Source: Marinoscillum sp. 108
GTDB lineage: Bacteria > Bacteroidota > Bacteroidia > Cytophagales > Cyclobacteriaceae
Length of the DNA: 64,000 nt
Direction: 5' to 3'
Assembly (NCBI RefSeq): GCF_902506655.1
Contig: NZ_LR734808.1
Span: 1,426,001 to 1,490,000, forward strand
The notes beneath the pieces are model-generated. The model did not search any database, was not told the DNA's origin, and was given only the letters and a program-made list of their open reading frames with translations. Positions 36,162 through 44,840 of the stretch are shown piece by piece (position 1 is the first letter of the stretch; each line of letters begins with the position of its first letter). Position numbers and translations under genes: made by a program.

Positions 36162-38297
36162 TTACTCGACCTCTGGCAGAGCAAACGCCACATACTCATC
36201 CCCTTTCTCTGGAGTGTCCTTACCACCACTGGCCGCCACTACCACATACTGTCGGCCATCCACCTCATAGGTGGCGGGTGTGGCCAGTCCGGGTCGGGGC
36301 AGTCTTCCCTTCCAGAGTTCGGCACCGGTTTCCTTATCAAATGCCCTGATAAAAGGATCTTTGGTTCCGGCAATAAAAATCAACCCTCCGGCCGTCACCA
36401 CGGGTCCTCCATAATTTTCGGTTCCAGTTTTCGGGATTCCCCGTGCAGTCAACTCCTCAAACTCTCCCAATGGCACTTTCCATTTGATGGTCCCATCATT
36501 CAGATCTATGGCATTCAAGTGTCCCCAAGGAGGCTTTACCGCCGGATACCCATCACGGTCCACAAAGCGCTGATAGCCTTCCATGCGATACTGCAAAGCT
36601 TCCAGATTCTTCGTGCCATTGGATTCCACCTCCTCCTGGTCGCCGGTCCAATTGAGCAGATAGTCTATCAGGGCTGTGACCTGATCCTCTTCCAGATAGC
36701 TGAATGCGGGCATACTACCTTTCCCTTTGCGGATTCTCTCAGCCATCTCCTGAGGTTTCATTCGAGACTTCACATCGGTGAGTGCGGGCACAGCCCCGTG
36801 AAAGGTAGAGCCACTCAGATCTGCTCCATGGCAACTCATACAATTGGCCTGATACAGATTCTTACCCATGGTAAGTGGATCCTGATCCTCAGCGTCCAGC
36901 TCAATCATCTTGATGATCCAGGCCATTTCATTCCCATTGACATAGAGTATCCCGGTGGTAGGATCATAACCTGCGCCACCCCATTCTCCACCTCCATCCA
37001 ACCCGGGATAGAGGAGTGTGCCGGCTGTGCTTGGTGGAATAAACTGGCCTCCATACTGATATCCTCTGATCCGGGTAAGCAACTCCTCTTTATGGTTCGA
37101 ATAAGGATTTAAATCATCCTCCGTCAATGTTTGTCTGGAGAATGGCGGCGGTTCAGTCGGCAGGGGTTGTGTAGGCCAGGCCGCCTCTCCGGGGAGCTCT
37201 GAGGGTGGATAGGGCTTTTCCTCAATTGGGAAAAGTGACTCACCCGTCTCTCTATTAAAAACATACACGTGCCCGGACTTGGAAATCTGAGCCACTGCAT
37301 CTACTGATTTTCCATCCTTTCTTACGGTGACCAAAGTAGGCGGTGCCGGAAAATCACGGTCCCATATATCATGATGTACAGCCTGAAAATGCCAGATGCG
37401 CTCACCGGTATTGGCATTGAGGGCAATGAGGCTATTGGCAAACAGGTTAGCTCCCTTCCTATTGGCTCCATAAAAATCATAAGAGGCCGATCCTGTGGGC
37501 ACAAACAATATACCACGGGTTTCATCCACTGTCATGCCCGTCCAGTTATTGGCTCCACCGATAAATCGATAAGCAGTTGTATCTTCCCATGAATCATAGC
37601 CATATTCTCCTGGGTGTGGAATGGTATGAAAAATCCATTTCTGCTCGCCAGTCACCGCATCAAACCCCCTGATGTGACCTGGAGCAGCCGGCAATGTTTC
37701 CGCTGTGAGGGAGCCCATGAGGATAAGGTCTTTATACACTGTAGCCGGGGCGTGGTACTGGTAAGCAAGACCAGTAATGTCCCTATCGAGTCCTTTGGTC
37801 AGATCAATCCTTCCACCATCACCAAATGAGGTGACTAGTTCACCCGTCTCGGCGTTCAGGGCATAGAGGTACTTATCAGCGGTGAAGATGATGCGTGTTT
37901 GCGTACCATCCGTCCAGGCTGCCAGCCCACGGGCAAAATCCTTTTTATCGGTTCCTTCGAAGGGATCAAACTTCCATTTCTCTACTCCCGTGGCCGCGTC
38001 CAACGCAAAGACCTTGAAATGTGAAGAGGCAGCAAAGAGTGTACGCCCAATGATCAGTGGGTTGCATTGGCTATAGCTCTTGCCGTCATCATCTCCAGGC
38101 TCGTAGCTCCATACTTTTTGTAGCTGCGTGACATTTTCGCGGTTGATGTCTGTAAGGGAAGAATAGTGCGTTCGTCCTGCATCCCCCAGGTAGTTATCCC
38201 ACGCTTTGTACGGATCACTGGAAATGGTAGCACTGTCATTGCAGCCCGCTCCCAAAAGGGAAATCAGGATGATTAAAGTTCCCGCTATTCGGTTCAT
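36162..38297 (-). CDS. PQQ-dependent dehydrogenase lipoprotein with inserted cytochrome c
   Basis: This 711-residue lipoprotein has a lipobox around LLGAGC (Cys19). An eight-bladed quinoprotein propeller follows (repeated AxxTGxxxW/GxxxWxF elements such as DAATGVEKWKF, NAETGELV, FNRETGESLFP). A c-type cytochrome is inserted before the last blades: CMSCHG with Cys486/Cys489/His490. The C-terminal blades include AFDKETGAELWKGRLP and YEVDGRQYVVVAASGG. This is the layout of the PQQ-dependent sugar/alcohol dehydrogenases of Bacteroidota, which oxidise a substrate and pass electrons to the heme. PQQ synthesis genes are not in the window. It lies upstream of the haloperoxidase and is divergent from the beta-lactamase-like gene. 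Confidence 0.92.
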   Translation of the reverse strand: MNRIAGTLIILISLLGAGCNDSATISSDPYKAWDNYLGDAGRTHYSSLTDINRENVTQLQKVWSYEPGDDDGKSYSQCNPLIIGRTLFAASSHFKVFALDAATGVEKWKFDPFEGTDKKDFARGLAAWTDGTQTRIIFTADKYLYALNAETGELVTSFGDGGRIDLTKGLDRDITGLAYQYHAPATVYKDLILMGSLTAETLPAAPGHIRGFDAVTGEQKWIFHTIPHPGEYGYDSWEDTTAYRFIGGANNWTGMTVDETRGILFVPTGSASYDFYGANRKGANLFANSLIALNANTGERIWHFQAVHHDIWDRDFPAPPTLVTVRKDGKSVDAVAQISKSGHVYVFNRETGESLFPIEEKPYPPSELPGEAAWPTQPLPTEPPPFSRQTLTEDDLNPYSNHKEELLTRIRGYQYGGQFIPPSTAGTLLYPGLDGGGEWGGAGYDPTTGILYVNGNEMAWIIKMIELDAEDQDPLTMGKNLYQANCMSCHGADLSGSTFHGAVPALTDVKSRMKPQEMAERIRKGKGSMPAFSYLEEDQVTALIDYLLNWTGDQEEVESNGTKNLEALQYRMEGYQRFVDRDGYPAVKPPWGHLNAIDLNDGTIKWKVPLGEFEELTARGIPKTGTENYGGPVVTAGGLIFIAGTKDPFIRAFDKETGAELWKGRLPRPGLATPATYEVDGRQYVVVAASGGKDTPEKGDEYVAFALPEVE

Positions 38298-38436
38298 CGT
38301 TTTTAGGTTGGTCCTTCAGGAAAGGTAAACAATACCCGTCGATTCCTAAACCCGTTGCCACTCAAAGGATTTTTTTCCCTAACTTCTGGTGACTTTTTTA
38401 AAACCGGTTTTTCTGACTCCAACCAACATTCAATCC

Positions 38437-40002
38437 ATGCGAAAACACTTTGCCCCTCTTTTCATTCTCCTGATAATCTTCACCAGCTGCAATGATCAAA
38501 AAGTAGCAGAGAATGCTTCACCTAATGATCTACCCAGGAGCACTCCTGAGGCTGAGGGCATCTCTTCTCTGGCCATTAGTACCTTAATAGATTCGATGAA
38601 TCAGAGTAATCTGGGTTTCCACAGCATCATGATCATTCGGCATGGGCAAGTGGTAGCAGAAGGTTGGTGGAACCCTTACCGGGAAGAGCTGAAGCATTCA
38701 CTCTATTCATTGAGTAAAAGTTTTACCTCCACAGCCGTTGGCCTTGCGGTGCAGGAAGGCCTGCTTACGGTAAACGATCCGGTGATTTCCTTCTTCCCCA
38801 ATGACTTACCAGCAGAGGTATCTGACCGCCTGGCATCCATGACCATCAAGAACCTGCTAACCATGAATACCGGCCACTCTCAAGGTACGCTGAATACCAT
38901 GCGAAACGACTCCACCGGTAACTGGCCGAAGGCCTTTTTGGCTCAGCCTCTCACTCACGAACCGGGCACTCATTTTTTTTACAACACCGGAGCCACCTAT
39001 ATGCTCTCCAATATTATTCAGCAGAAAACAGGGCTGACAGTGCAGGCCTACCTGACTCCACGTTTGTTTGAGCCACTGGGCATCACAGGCATGGACTGGG
39101 AGGTGGATCCAAAAGGTGTGAACGTGGGCGGATATGGCCTGAGGGTAAAAACCGAAGACATTGCCAAACTGGGGCTCCTATACCTGAACAAGGGTGAATG
39201 GAAAGGTGAGCAGCTGTTGTCGGCAGACTGGGTGGAAGAAGCCACCAGCAAGCAAGTAACTTCTCAGGAGGGGGATAACGACTGGTCGCAGGGCTATGGC
39301 TACCAGTTTTGGCGATGCAAACCGGCCGGGCTCTATCGCGGAGATGGTGCCTTTGGCCAATACTGCATTGTGATGCCTGAACAAGATGCCGTGGTGGCCA
39401 TCACCAGTGAAACCTTTGATATGCAAGCCTGCATGACCCTGATCTGGAAATACCTCCTTCCGGAAATGAAACCTGACGAACTGGATGAAGATCCCGAGAC
39501 CTGGAATGCCCTCCAGTCAAAAATGAAAGCACTCTCCCTACCGGTGCCCACTTACAGCACCTCCTCCCCCATGACAAGCCTGCTTCAGGGAAAAGTGATC
39601 GCACTTGAACCCAATGAATTTGACATTGAATCGCTGGCTTTCACTTTTGGTGTGAATGACGTCTCTATGGATATCTACCGGCCCTACGGCCAAAGCACCA
39701 TGATCCTGGGGGTAAATGAATGGCAATCGAGTGCGTTAGACAGGTACAACCTCTTTGAGCGCCCGGATCAGCAACCCATCAGGTCTGTCACAGCCGGCAC
39801 TCTGGGCTGGAAAGACAGCAAAACCATGGTGATCAATGTCCGATATCTGGAAATGGCCCACGGGGATGAGATCACTCTGAGCTTTGATGAGGATGGAAAA
39901 GTGACCCTCTCCTTTCTGGGGAGTGTGGCCGCAGGGCGACAGGACGGCTCAGAAAATAGAACGCCCATCACGGGTGTAATACAACAACAAGAAACGCTAT
40001 AA
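38437..40002 (+). CDS. Class C beta-lactamase-like serine hydrolase lipoprotein
   Basis: The protein is about 521 residues from the ATG at 38437. It starts with a lipoprotein signal (MRKHFAPLFILLIIFTSC, lipid Cys18), so the GTG at 38389 is rejected. The serine hydrolase domain shows SxxK (Ser91-Leu-Ser-Lys94 in YSLSKSFTS), the Tyr motif YNTGATYM and GDGAFGQYC in place of KTG. It resembles penicillin-binding/esterase-like members of the family, so it need not confer beta-lactam resistance. A C-terminal beta-rich extension of about 130 residues follows. Only 3 bp separate it from the YdjC-type deacetylase, so they are co-expressed. Confidence 0.9.
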   Translation: MRKHFAPLFILLIIFTSCNDQKVAENASPNDLPRSTPEAEGISSLAISTLIDSMNQSNLGFHSIMIIRHGQVVAEGWWNPYREELKHSLYSLSKSFTSTAVGLAVQEGLLTVNDPVISFFPNDLPAEVSDRLASMTIKNLLTMNTGHSQGTLNTMRNDSTGNWPKAFLAQPLTHEPGTHFFYNTGATYMLSNIIQQKTGLTVQAYLTPRLFEPLGITGMDWEVDPKGVNVGGYGLRVKTEDIAKLGLLYLNKGEWKGEQLLSADWVEEATSKQVTSQEGDNDWSQGYGYQFWRCKPAGLYRGDGAFGQYCIVMPEQDAVVAITSETFDMQACMTLIWKYLLPEMKPDELDEDPETWNALQSKMKALSLPVPTYSTSSPMTSLLQGKVIALEPNEFDIESLAFTFGVNDVSMDIYRPYGQSTMILGVNEWQSSALDRYNLFERPDQQPIRSVTAGTLGWKDSKTMVINVRYLEMAHGDEITLSFDEDGKVTLSFLGSVAAGRQDGSENRTPITGVIQQQETL

Positions 40003-40005
40003 GCC

Positions 40006-40923
40006 ATGAAAAACACATTTTTGATCAGTCTCCTGCTGGTGGGCATCCACCTGCAATGCACAGAGGCCCAGACCATCCAGGAGCGGTTGGGGTACAACAA
40101 AAACACCAAACTACTGATTGTACACGCAGACGATCTGGGTGTCTCCCATTCTGAAAACATGGCCTCCTTTGAAGCCATTGAAAAAGGAATGGTCACCTCC
40201 GCAAGCATTTTGGTGCCCGCGCCATGGTTTTCAGAAGTAGCAGCCTACGCCCAGTCCAATCCAGATGTGGATTTTGGCATTCACCTGTGTCTCAACAGCG
40301 AATGGAAACACTACAAATGGGGAGCCGTGAGTGATCCATCTCAAGTCGCTTCCCTGCTTGAAACAAGCGGCTTCTTCCCTGACAATGGACAATGGGTCGC
40401 CGAAAATGCTGACATCCAGGAAATGGAGCAGGAAATGAGGGCTCAAATAGACCGGGCCATCGCTTCTGGCATCACGCCCACGCACATAGACGCACACATG
40501 ATGACGGCCTACCGCCGTGCAGATTTCGTGCAGGTTCTTTTAAAAATCAGTCAGGAATATAAGCTCCCGATCGGGGTGGATGTGAAGAAACTGAAAGCAC
40601 GCTACCCGGAGCTGGACTTTCCCGAAATGGTATCACTGGACAAACTCTATGGTGCCGGGCCCGAAGACTATGAAAAAAGCCTGGCAGAATACTATACTAC
40701 CGTGTTGCGGGGGCTCTCTCCAGGACTGAACGAGATCCTCGTGCACACGGCCTATGATGATGCTGAAATGCAGGCCATCACCGTGGATCATACCAACTGG
40801 GGATCCGATTGGCGCCAGCAGGACTTTGACTTTTTCACCAGTGATACTTGTAAAGCAATCCTGAAAGAAGAAAACATCCAGCTGATCACCTGGAAAGCAG
40901 TGCAAGATCAACTGATGAAATAG
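40006..40923 (+). CDS. YdjC/ChbG-family carbohydrate deacetylase, exported
   Basis: This 305-residue protein has a signal peptide (about 1-21, ending near TEA) and a YdjC/ChbG/HpnK-type deacetylase domain. The metal-site motifs are HADDLG (Asp-Asp-Leu-Gly) with FGIHLCLNSEWK, and TPTHIDAHMMTAYR (His/Asp). LVHTAYDDAEM is near the C-terminus. Family members remove acetyl groups from di- or oligosaccharides such as chitobiose. An exported form is less usual than the cytoplasmic ChbG. It is co-transcribed with the serine hydrolase 3 bp upstream. Substrate unknown. Confidence 0.9.
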   Translation: MKNTFLISLLLVGIHLQCTEAQTIQERLGYNKNTKLLIVHADDLGVSHSENMASFEAIEKGMVTSASILVPAPWFSEVAAYAQSNPDVDFGIHLCLNSEWKHYKWGAVSDPSQVASLLETSGFFPDNGQWVAENADIQEMEQEMRAQIDRAIASGITPTHIDAHMMTAYRRADFVQVLLKISQEYKLPIGVDVKKLKARYPELDFPEMVSLDKLYGAGPEDYEKSLAEYYTTVLRGLSPGLNEILVHTAYDDAEMQAITVDHTNWGSDWRQQDFDFFTSDTCKAILKEENIQLITWKAVQDQLMK

Positions 40924-41045
40924 TACCAGCGGTCACCCCCTTTCGGTAGTAGCGTAAAAAAAACAGAGTGTGGATGCAACTTTTCGCCAGAAAAAGCATC
41001 TACTAAGTATCCCAATTAGAAACTAATCTAACTACCAGGCTCACC

Positions 41046-43475
41046 ATGCTACGAAACTATTACATCACTGCGCTCAGAAACCTCCTCAAACACAAGAGCT
41101 ACTTTATCCTCAACATGGGTGGGCTGGCCATTGGTATCACCAGCTTTATCTTCATCTCCCTCTACATCATCAATGAGCTGAGCTACGACCGTTTTCATTC
41201 GCAGCATGAAAACACCTATCGGGTGCAGGTGCGCGGACAGATGATGGGCCAAAACCTGAACATGGCCGTCACGGCATCACCCATGGCGCAGGCCCTCCTG
41301 CAAGACTATCCGGAAGTTACCAAAGTAACCCAGGTGAAGGAGAGCGGAGCCTGGTTCATTGGTCAGGGCAATAAAAAATTCAATGAAGATGGAGTGCTCT
41401 TTGCCGACTCCTCTTTCTTTGATGTGTTTGACTTCCCACTAATCGAAGGGGACCCAAAAACGGCCCTGGTAAAGCCCCGATCTATGGTGCTGACAGAGAC
41501 CTTCGCCAAAAAATACTTTGGCAACGAACCCGCCCTGGGCAAAAGGATCACCGTAGAGCAAGACACGATCTTCTATGAAGTGACTGGTGTGATGGCCGAT
41601 GTACCGGACAATTCACACATTAAGTTTGACATGCTGGGCTCCCGAAGCACTTACAAAGTATGGGACAACAACCATTGGGTGAGTCACAATGAGTACACCT
41701 ACATCGTACTGAATGAAAATGCAGACCATAAAGCCTTTGAAGGCAAACTGGATGAGGTGGTCAAAAAATACGTGGGTCCACAGATTGCACAGTACCTGGG
41801 TACTACCATGGAAGCCTGGGAGAGTGCCGGTAATTCTTTTGGTTATTACCTGATGCCCATTACAGACATTCATCTTCGCTCCAATGTGGAAGATGAGTTA
41901 GAAGTCAACAGTCACATCTCCTACATTTATATCTACACCCTCATTGCCTTTATTCTGCTCTTCATCGCCATTATCAACTTCGTGAACCTGGCTACGGCAC
42001 AGTCCGCTGCCCGGTCCAAGGAAGTGGGCATCCGAAAGGTCATGGGGTCAGACCGACAAGCACTCATCTATCAGTTCATTTTTGAGTCGATCCTTATTGC
42101 CATAGCTGCCACCCTGATCGCCGCACTCCTGGTTGCACTGCTCACCGGGCAGTTTGAAAACCTCATCAACAAAGAACTGGCGATTAGCCTCACCTCCAGT
42201 TACTTGAGCATTTTCATCCTATTGGGGCTGGCCATTGTCATAGGTGTGATGGCAGGCTTTTATCCGGCCTTTGTGCTGGCGGGCTTTCGTCCGGCTGAGG
42301 TGCTCAAAGGCCGTGTGAAAGCTGGGGCCAAAACCGGCTGGCTGCGAAACCTGCTGGTGGTCATTCAATTCACAGCGTCCATTGTGATCATCATTGGCAC
42401 CATGGTCGTCTACCGTCAGATTGATTTTATGCTGAACAAAAACCTCGGCTTTGACAAAGAGCAAACCCTGGTGATCAGAAGGCCAGATGTACTGCGCCAA
42501 AACCTGGAAACCTGCAAAACCGAACTCCTCAAAAACCCTAACATTTTGGCGGTAGCCAATGCCACCTCACTCCCAGGCAAAGACCGCTACAACAACAACG
42601 CCCACATGACCGAAGACAGTCCGGACTCCCCCTACCTGCTGATGGAAAACTCCGTAAGCTTTGGGTATGCAGAACTGATGGGTCTGGAACTGGTGGCAGG
42701 TCGCCTGCTCTCCCGACAGTATGCTTCTGACTCTACGGCCGTGGTGATCAACGAGACCGCTGCGCGTACCCTGGGCTATAGTGTGGAGGAAGCCGTAGGG
42801 AAAAGTTTTATTGATAAAGACCGGGATGGAACCATCCGGCGGATGCCCATCATCGGGGTGGTGAAGGACTACAACATCCAGTCGCTGCACCGACCCATAG
42901 AGCCTACCATGCTGCGCCTGATGCATGGCAACTGGGAAGGTTTTATGCTGGTGAAAGTCAGCAACACCCAAAATATCCGCGAGACCCTCGCCTACATGGA
43001 AGAGACCTGGTTTAAGTACTCCTACAACAAGCCCTTTCAGTATTTCTTTTTTGATGACGACTATGCCGACCTGTACAAATCAGAGTCTACCACCGGACGG
43101 GTATTTCTGGTATTTGCGGGACTGTCAATCTGTATCGCCTGTCTTGGGCTCATAGGCCTGATCACCTACACCACGTCCATTCGCAAAAAGGAAATAGGCA
43201 TCCGCAAGGTGCTGGGTGCTGGTACCACCACCCTGGTGACCCTTCTTTCTAGCGAGTTTGTGAAACTGATCGTGATCTCTACGCTCATCTCGTGGCCAGT
43301 GGCCTATTTTGCCATTAACTACTGGCTGCAAAACTTTGCCGACCGGCTGACCATCACGCCCTGGGTTTTTGTGTTCTCCACCCTGGTGGTGGTAGTGATC
43401 GGGAGCCTGGCCATCAGCTTTCAGACCATCAAAGCCTCCCTGAGCAACCCGATAGACAGCCTGCGGCAGGAGTAG
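41046..43475 (+). CDS. MacB/FtsX-type ABC transporter permease
   Basis: This 809-residue inner-membrane protein is a full-length Bacteroidota permease with two MacB-PCD/FtsX halves. Each half has one N-terminal membrane helix (about 20-42 and 440-460), a large periplasmic domain and a three-helix FtsX domain (about 290-410 and 685-800). The repeated LxTAxxARRxKEIGIRKVxG motif appears twice, as ARSKEVGIRKVMGSDRQAL and IRKKEIGIRKVLGAGTTTL. Such proteins work in mechanotransmission or lipoprotein/antimicrobial-peptide export together with a separate ATPase, which is not adjacent here. It ends just before a strong intrinsic terminator. Confidence 0.93.
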   Translation: MLRNYYITALRNLLKHKSYFILNMGGLAIGITSFIFISLYIINELSYDRFHSQHENTYRVQVRGQMMGQNLNMAVTASPMAQALLQDYPEVTKVTQVKESGAWFIGQGNKKFNEDGVLFADSSFFDVFDFPLIEGDPKTALVKPRSMVLTETFAKKYFGNEPALGKRITVEQDTIFYEVTGVMADVPDNSHIKFDMLGSRSTYKVWDNNHWVSHNEYTYIVLNENADHKAFEGKLDEVVKKYVGPQIAQYLGTTMEAWESAGNSFGYYLMPITDIHLRSNVEDELEVNSHISYIYIYTLIAFILLFIAIINFVNLATAQSAARSKEVGIRKVMGSDRQALIYQFIFESILIAIAATLIAALLVALLTGQFENLINKELAISLTSSYLSIFILLGLAIVIGVMAGFYPAFVLAGFRPAEVLKGRVKAGAKTGWLRNLLVVIQFTASIVIIIGTMVVYRQIDFMLNKNLGFDKEQTLVIRRPDVLRQNLETCKTELLKNPNILAVANATSLPGKDRYNNNAHMTEDSPDSPYLLMENSVSFGYAELMGLELVAGRLLSRQYASDSTAVVINETAARTLGYSVEEAVGKSFIDKDRDGTIRRMPIIGVVKDYNIQSLHRPIEPTMLRLMHGNWEGFMLVKVSNTQNIRETLAYMEETWFKYSYNKPFQYFFFDDDYADLYKSESTTGRVFLVFAGLSICIACLGLIGLITYTTSIRKKEIGIRKVLGAGTTTLVTLLSSEFVKLIVISTLISWPVAYFAINYWLQNFADRLTITPWVFVFSTLVVVVIGSLAISFQTIKASLSNPIDSLRQE

Positions 43476-43498
43476 CCTACCCTATATCCTTAACTTTA

Positions 43499-43525
43499 AA
43501 AACCGTCTGCCGACGGTTTTTTTTT
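43499..43525 (+). terminator. Intrinsic terminator after the ABC permease
   Basis: AAAACCGTC (43499-43507), a 4-nt loop, then GACGGTTTT (43512-43520) running into a T tract to 43525. The stem is perfect over nine pairs. It lies 24 bp after the permease stop codon and isolates the permease from the HNH gene. Confidence 0.88.
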
Positions 43526-43616
43526 GCTTTGTGGGGTCGCTGAAAATAATGCTTGACTTGTAATGGTTAATGGCGTATTTTGGAGGGATCTCACCACCTC
43601 TATCCCATTTTTAAAG

Positions 43617-44450
43617 ATGACATTTAGTGAAATTGACAAATTAAAAGAAACCAACTACACCTTAATTGCTCAACCTGAACTTAATTATTGGTTTGCCATA
43701 AGTAGCAAAAAACTAATAGATCACTTTATAAAATCATTTGGAGATGACTTCAACCTGATTCTCTACTCCAGTAAAGAGAAAGACACCGATTACTATGTTT
43801 TACCATTTAAGGTAATCAAAGGCCTTTTTAAAGAAGAGTTTTATTCCAATGACAAAAAAACAACCTACACGGGTAAAAGATGGGTCGGAACCATAAAAGA
43901 TCACCTTCTGAAAGTTACGAATAATCCAACAACGATAGATATTAAAGAGTACTTCGCAAATCCATATTTTTTCCAAAGCAAGGGGCCAGACGAGAGCTCA
44001 AATGATTACGAAATAGAAAATAAACTACAGGAAATTAATGTGCGCATAAAACAGTCTAAATTTAGGCAAAGGGTACTGGCCAATTTCAACAATTCCTGTT
44101 GTATATCGAATATCAAGGAACAATCCCTATTAATCGCAAGTCATATTATCCCTTGGGCTGACAAGAAAGAAACAAGACTTGACCCTACAAACGGACTTTC
44201 ACTATCGGTCTTATACGACAAATTGTTTGACAAAGGGTTTTTTACAATTTCTGATCAACTCGAAATTGTAACCATCAGTGATCATACAAATCTCAGCAAA
44301 CCACTTATTGACATCCTGAATGAAATAAATGGGAAACGAATTTCAATTCCGATTAGAGAAATAAAAAAGGACTTCTTAGAATACCATAGAACCAAGATTT
44401 TTATGGAAAGAGATAAAAGAACCATTTCTATTAAAAGTAAACAGCCATGA
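43617..44450 (+). CDS. HNH endonuclease, orphan and AT-rich
   Basis: The protein is about 277 residues from the ATG at 43617; an in-frame ATG at 43563 would add 18 non-typical residues. An N-terminal domain of unknown type (about 1-160) precedes an HNH_2-like nuclease at about 165-225, with C-C-I-S, SHIIPWA (His), NGLSLS (Asn) and YDKLFDKGFFTI. This arrangement is common in restriction-type or anti-phage HNH nucleases of the 'HNH endonuclease' catch-all. No methyltransferase is adjacent. Its DNA is clearly AT-rich (one 60-base line is near 32% GC against about 60% in the preceding gene), pointing to horizontal acquisition. It is followed by a repeat-rich intergenic stretch. Confidence 0.8.
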   Translation: MTFSEIDKLKETNYTLIAQPELNYWFAISSKKLIDHFIKSFGDDFNLILYSSKEKDTDYYVLPFKVIKGLFKEEFYSNDKKTTYTGKRWVGTIKDHLLKVTNNPTTIDIKEYFANPYFFQSKGPDESSNDYEIENKLQEINVRIKQSKFRQRVLANFNNSCCISNIKEQSLLIASHIIPWADKKETRLDPTNGLSLSVLYDKLFDKGFFTISDQLEIVTISDHTNLSKPLIDILNEINGKRISIPIREIKKDFLEYHRTKIFMERDKRTISIKSKQP

Positions 44451-44471
44451 ACTAATAAAGTATCCAGTACG

Positions 44472-44491
44472 ATTCCCGCCAACGCGGGAAT
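44472..44491. repeat. Small hairpin repeat in the region after the HNH gene
   Basis: ATTCCCGC (44472-44479) and GCGGGAAT (44484-44491) form a perfect 8-bp stem with a 4-nt loop. A degenerate relative occurs at about 46432-46453 and a half-copy (GATTCCCGC) at 46328-46336. There is no T tract, so it is a repeat unit more than a terminator. The gap 44451-44840 holds this, the structured repeat below and other short repeats but no gene. Confidence 0.6.
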
Positions 44492-44515
44492 GACGATCTG
44501 TGTAGGAATGACTCG

Positions 44516-44567
44516 GTATCGTCATTGCGAGTATCCCGATGGTAATCGGAGACGAAGCAATCCTCCG
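44516..44567. repeat. Structured intergenic repeat, copy A
   Basis: About 52 bp beginning GTATCGTCATTGCGAG and ending ACGAAGCAATCCTCCG. The middle forms a nested stem: ATTGC with GCAAT outside and CCGAT with ATCGG inside. It is nearly identical to copy B at 46338-46387. The two lie in direct orientation on both sides of the alanine-dehydrogenase-like gene. The CGTCATTGCGAG ... GAAGCAATC pattern is a REP-like element of wide occurrence. Its mobility is not shown here. Confidence 0.8.
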
Positions 44568-44612
44568 ATAGCCATCCTATATGTCGTTTGTACCTATCTT
44601 ACCATCCTTCCA

Positions 44613-44666
44613 CACGGCAGTTTGCAACTGGCTGCTAAGGATGACAATCAACACGGTAGTTTGCGA
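44613..44666. repeat. Short direct repeat pair in the intergenic region
   Basis: CACGGCAGTTTGCAA (44613-44627) and CACGGTAGTTTGCGA (44652-44666) match at 13 of 15 positions. A little further on, 44713-44735 carries GTCAGCCTGAG-N5-GTCGAAG, a fragment that looks like another common intergenic repeat of Bacteroidota. The stretch appears to be an accumulation site for degenerate repeat elements. No gene is supported in it. Confidence 0.5.
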
Positions 44667-44840
44667 AAGCCTGCTCCCATGACCAATCGGGAAGTCGGCA
44701 TGCTTTGGCTTTGTCAGCCTGAGCTCCGTCGAAGGGTAAAACAAAGCCATGTGACTCGCTATTGCCATCAGGAAAAACCGAAAACTCTCCTACGATCCAC
44801 AGACGGATAATGCCTGACGTAAAAAAACACGAATCATCTT

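Noticed and set aside
36156-37112. 318-codon open frame on the + strand opposite the PQQ dehydrogenase
   Set aside because: It is fully inside a confident gene on the other strand; the translated product has no recognisable domain.
38437-40002. Antibiotic-resistance beta-lactamase
   Set aside because: SxxK and Tyr motifs are present but KTG is replaced; the lipoprotein with a large C-terminal extension fits an esterase or peptidase-like member better.
44490-44810. Short open frames (up to 106 codons) in the repeat-rich gap
   Set aside because: They run through repeat elements in several frames, without ribosome-binding sites or conserved sequence.
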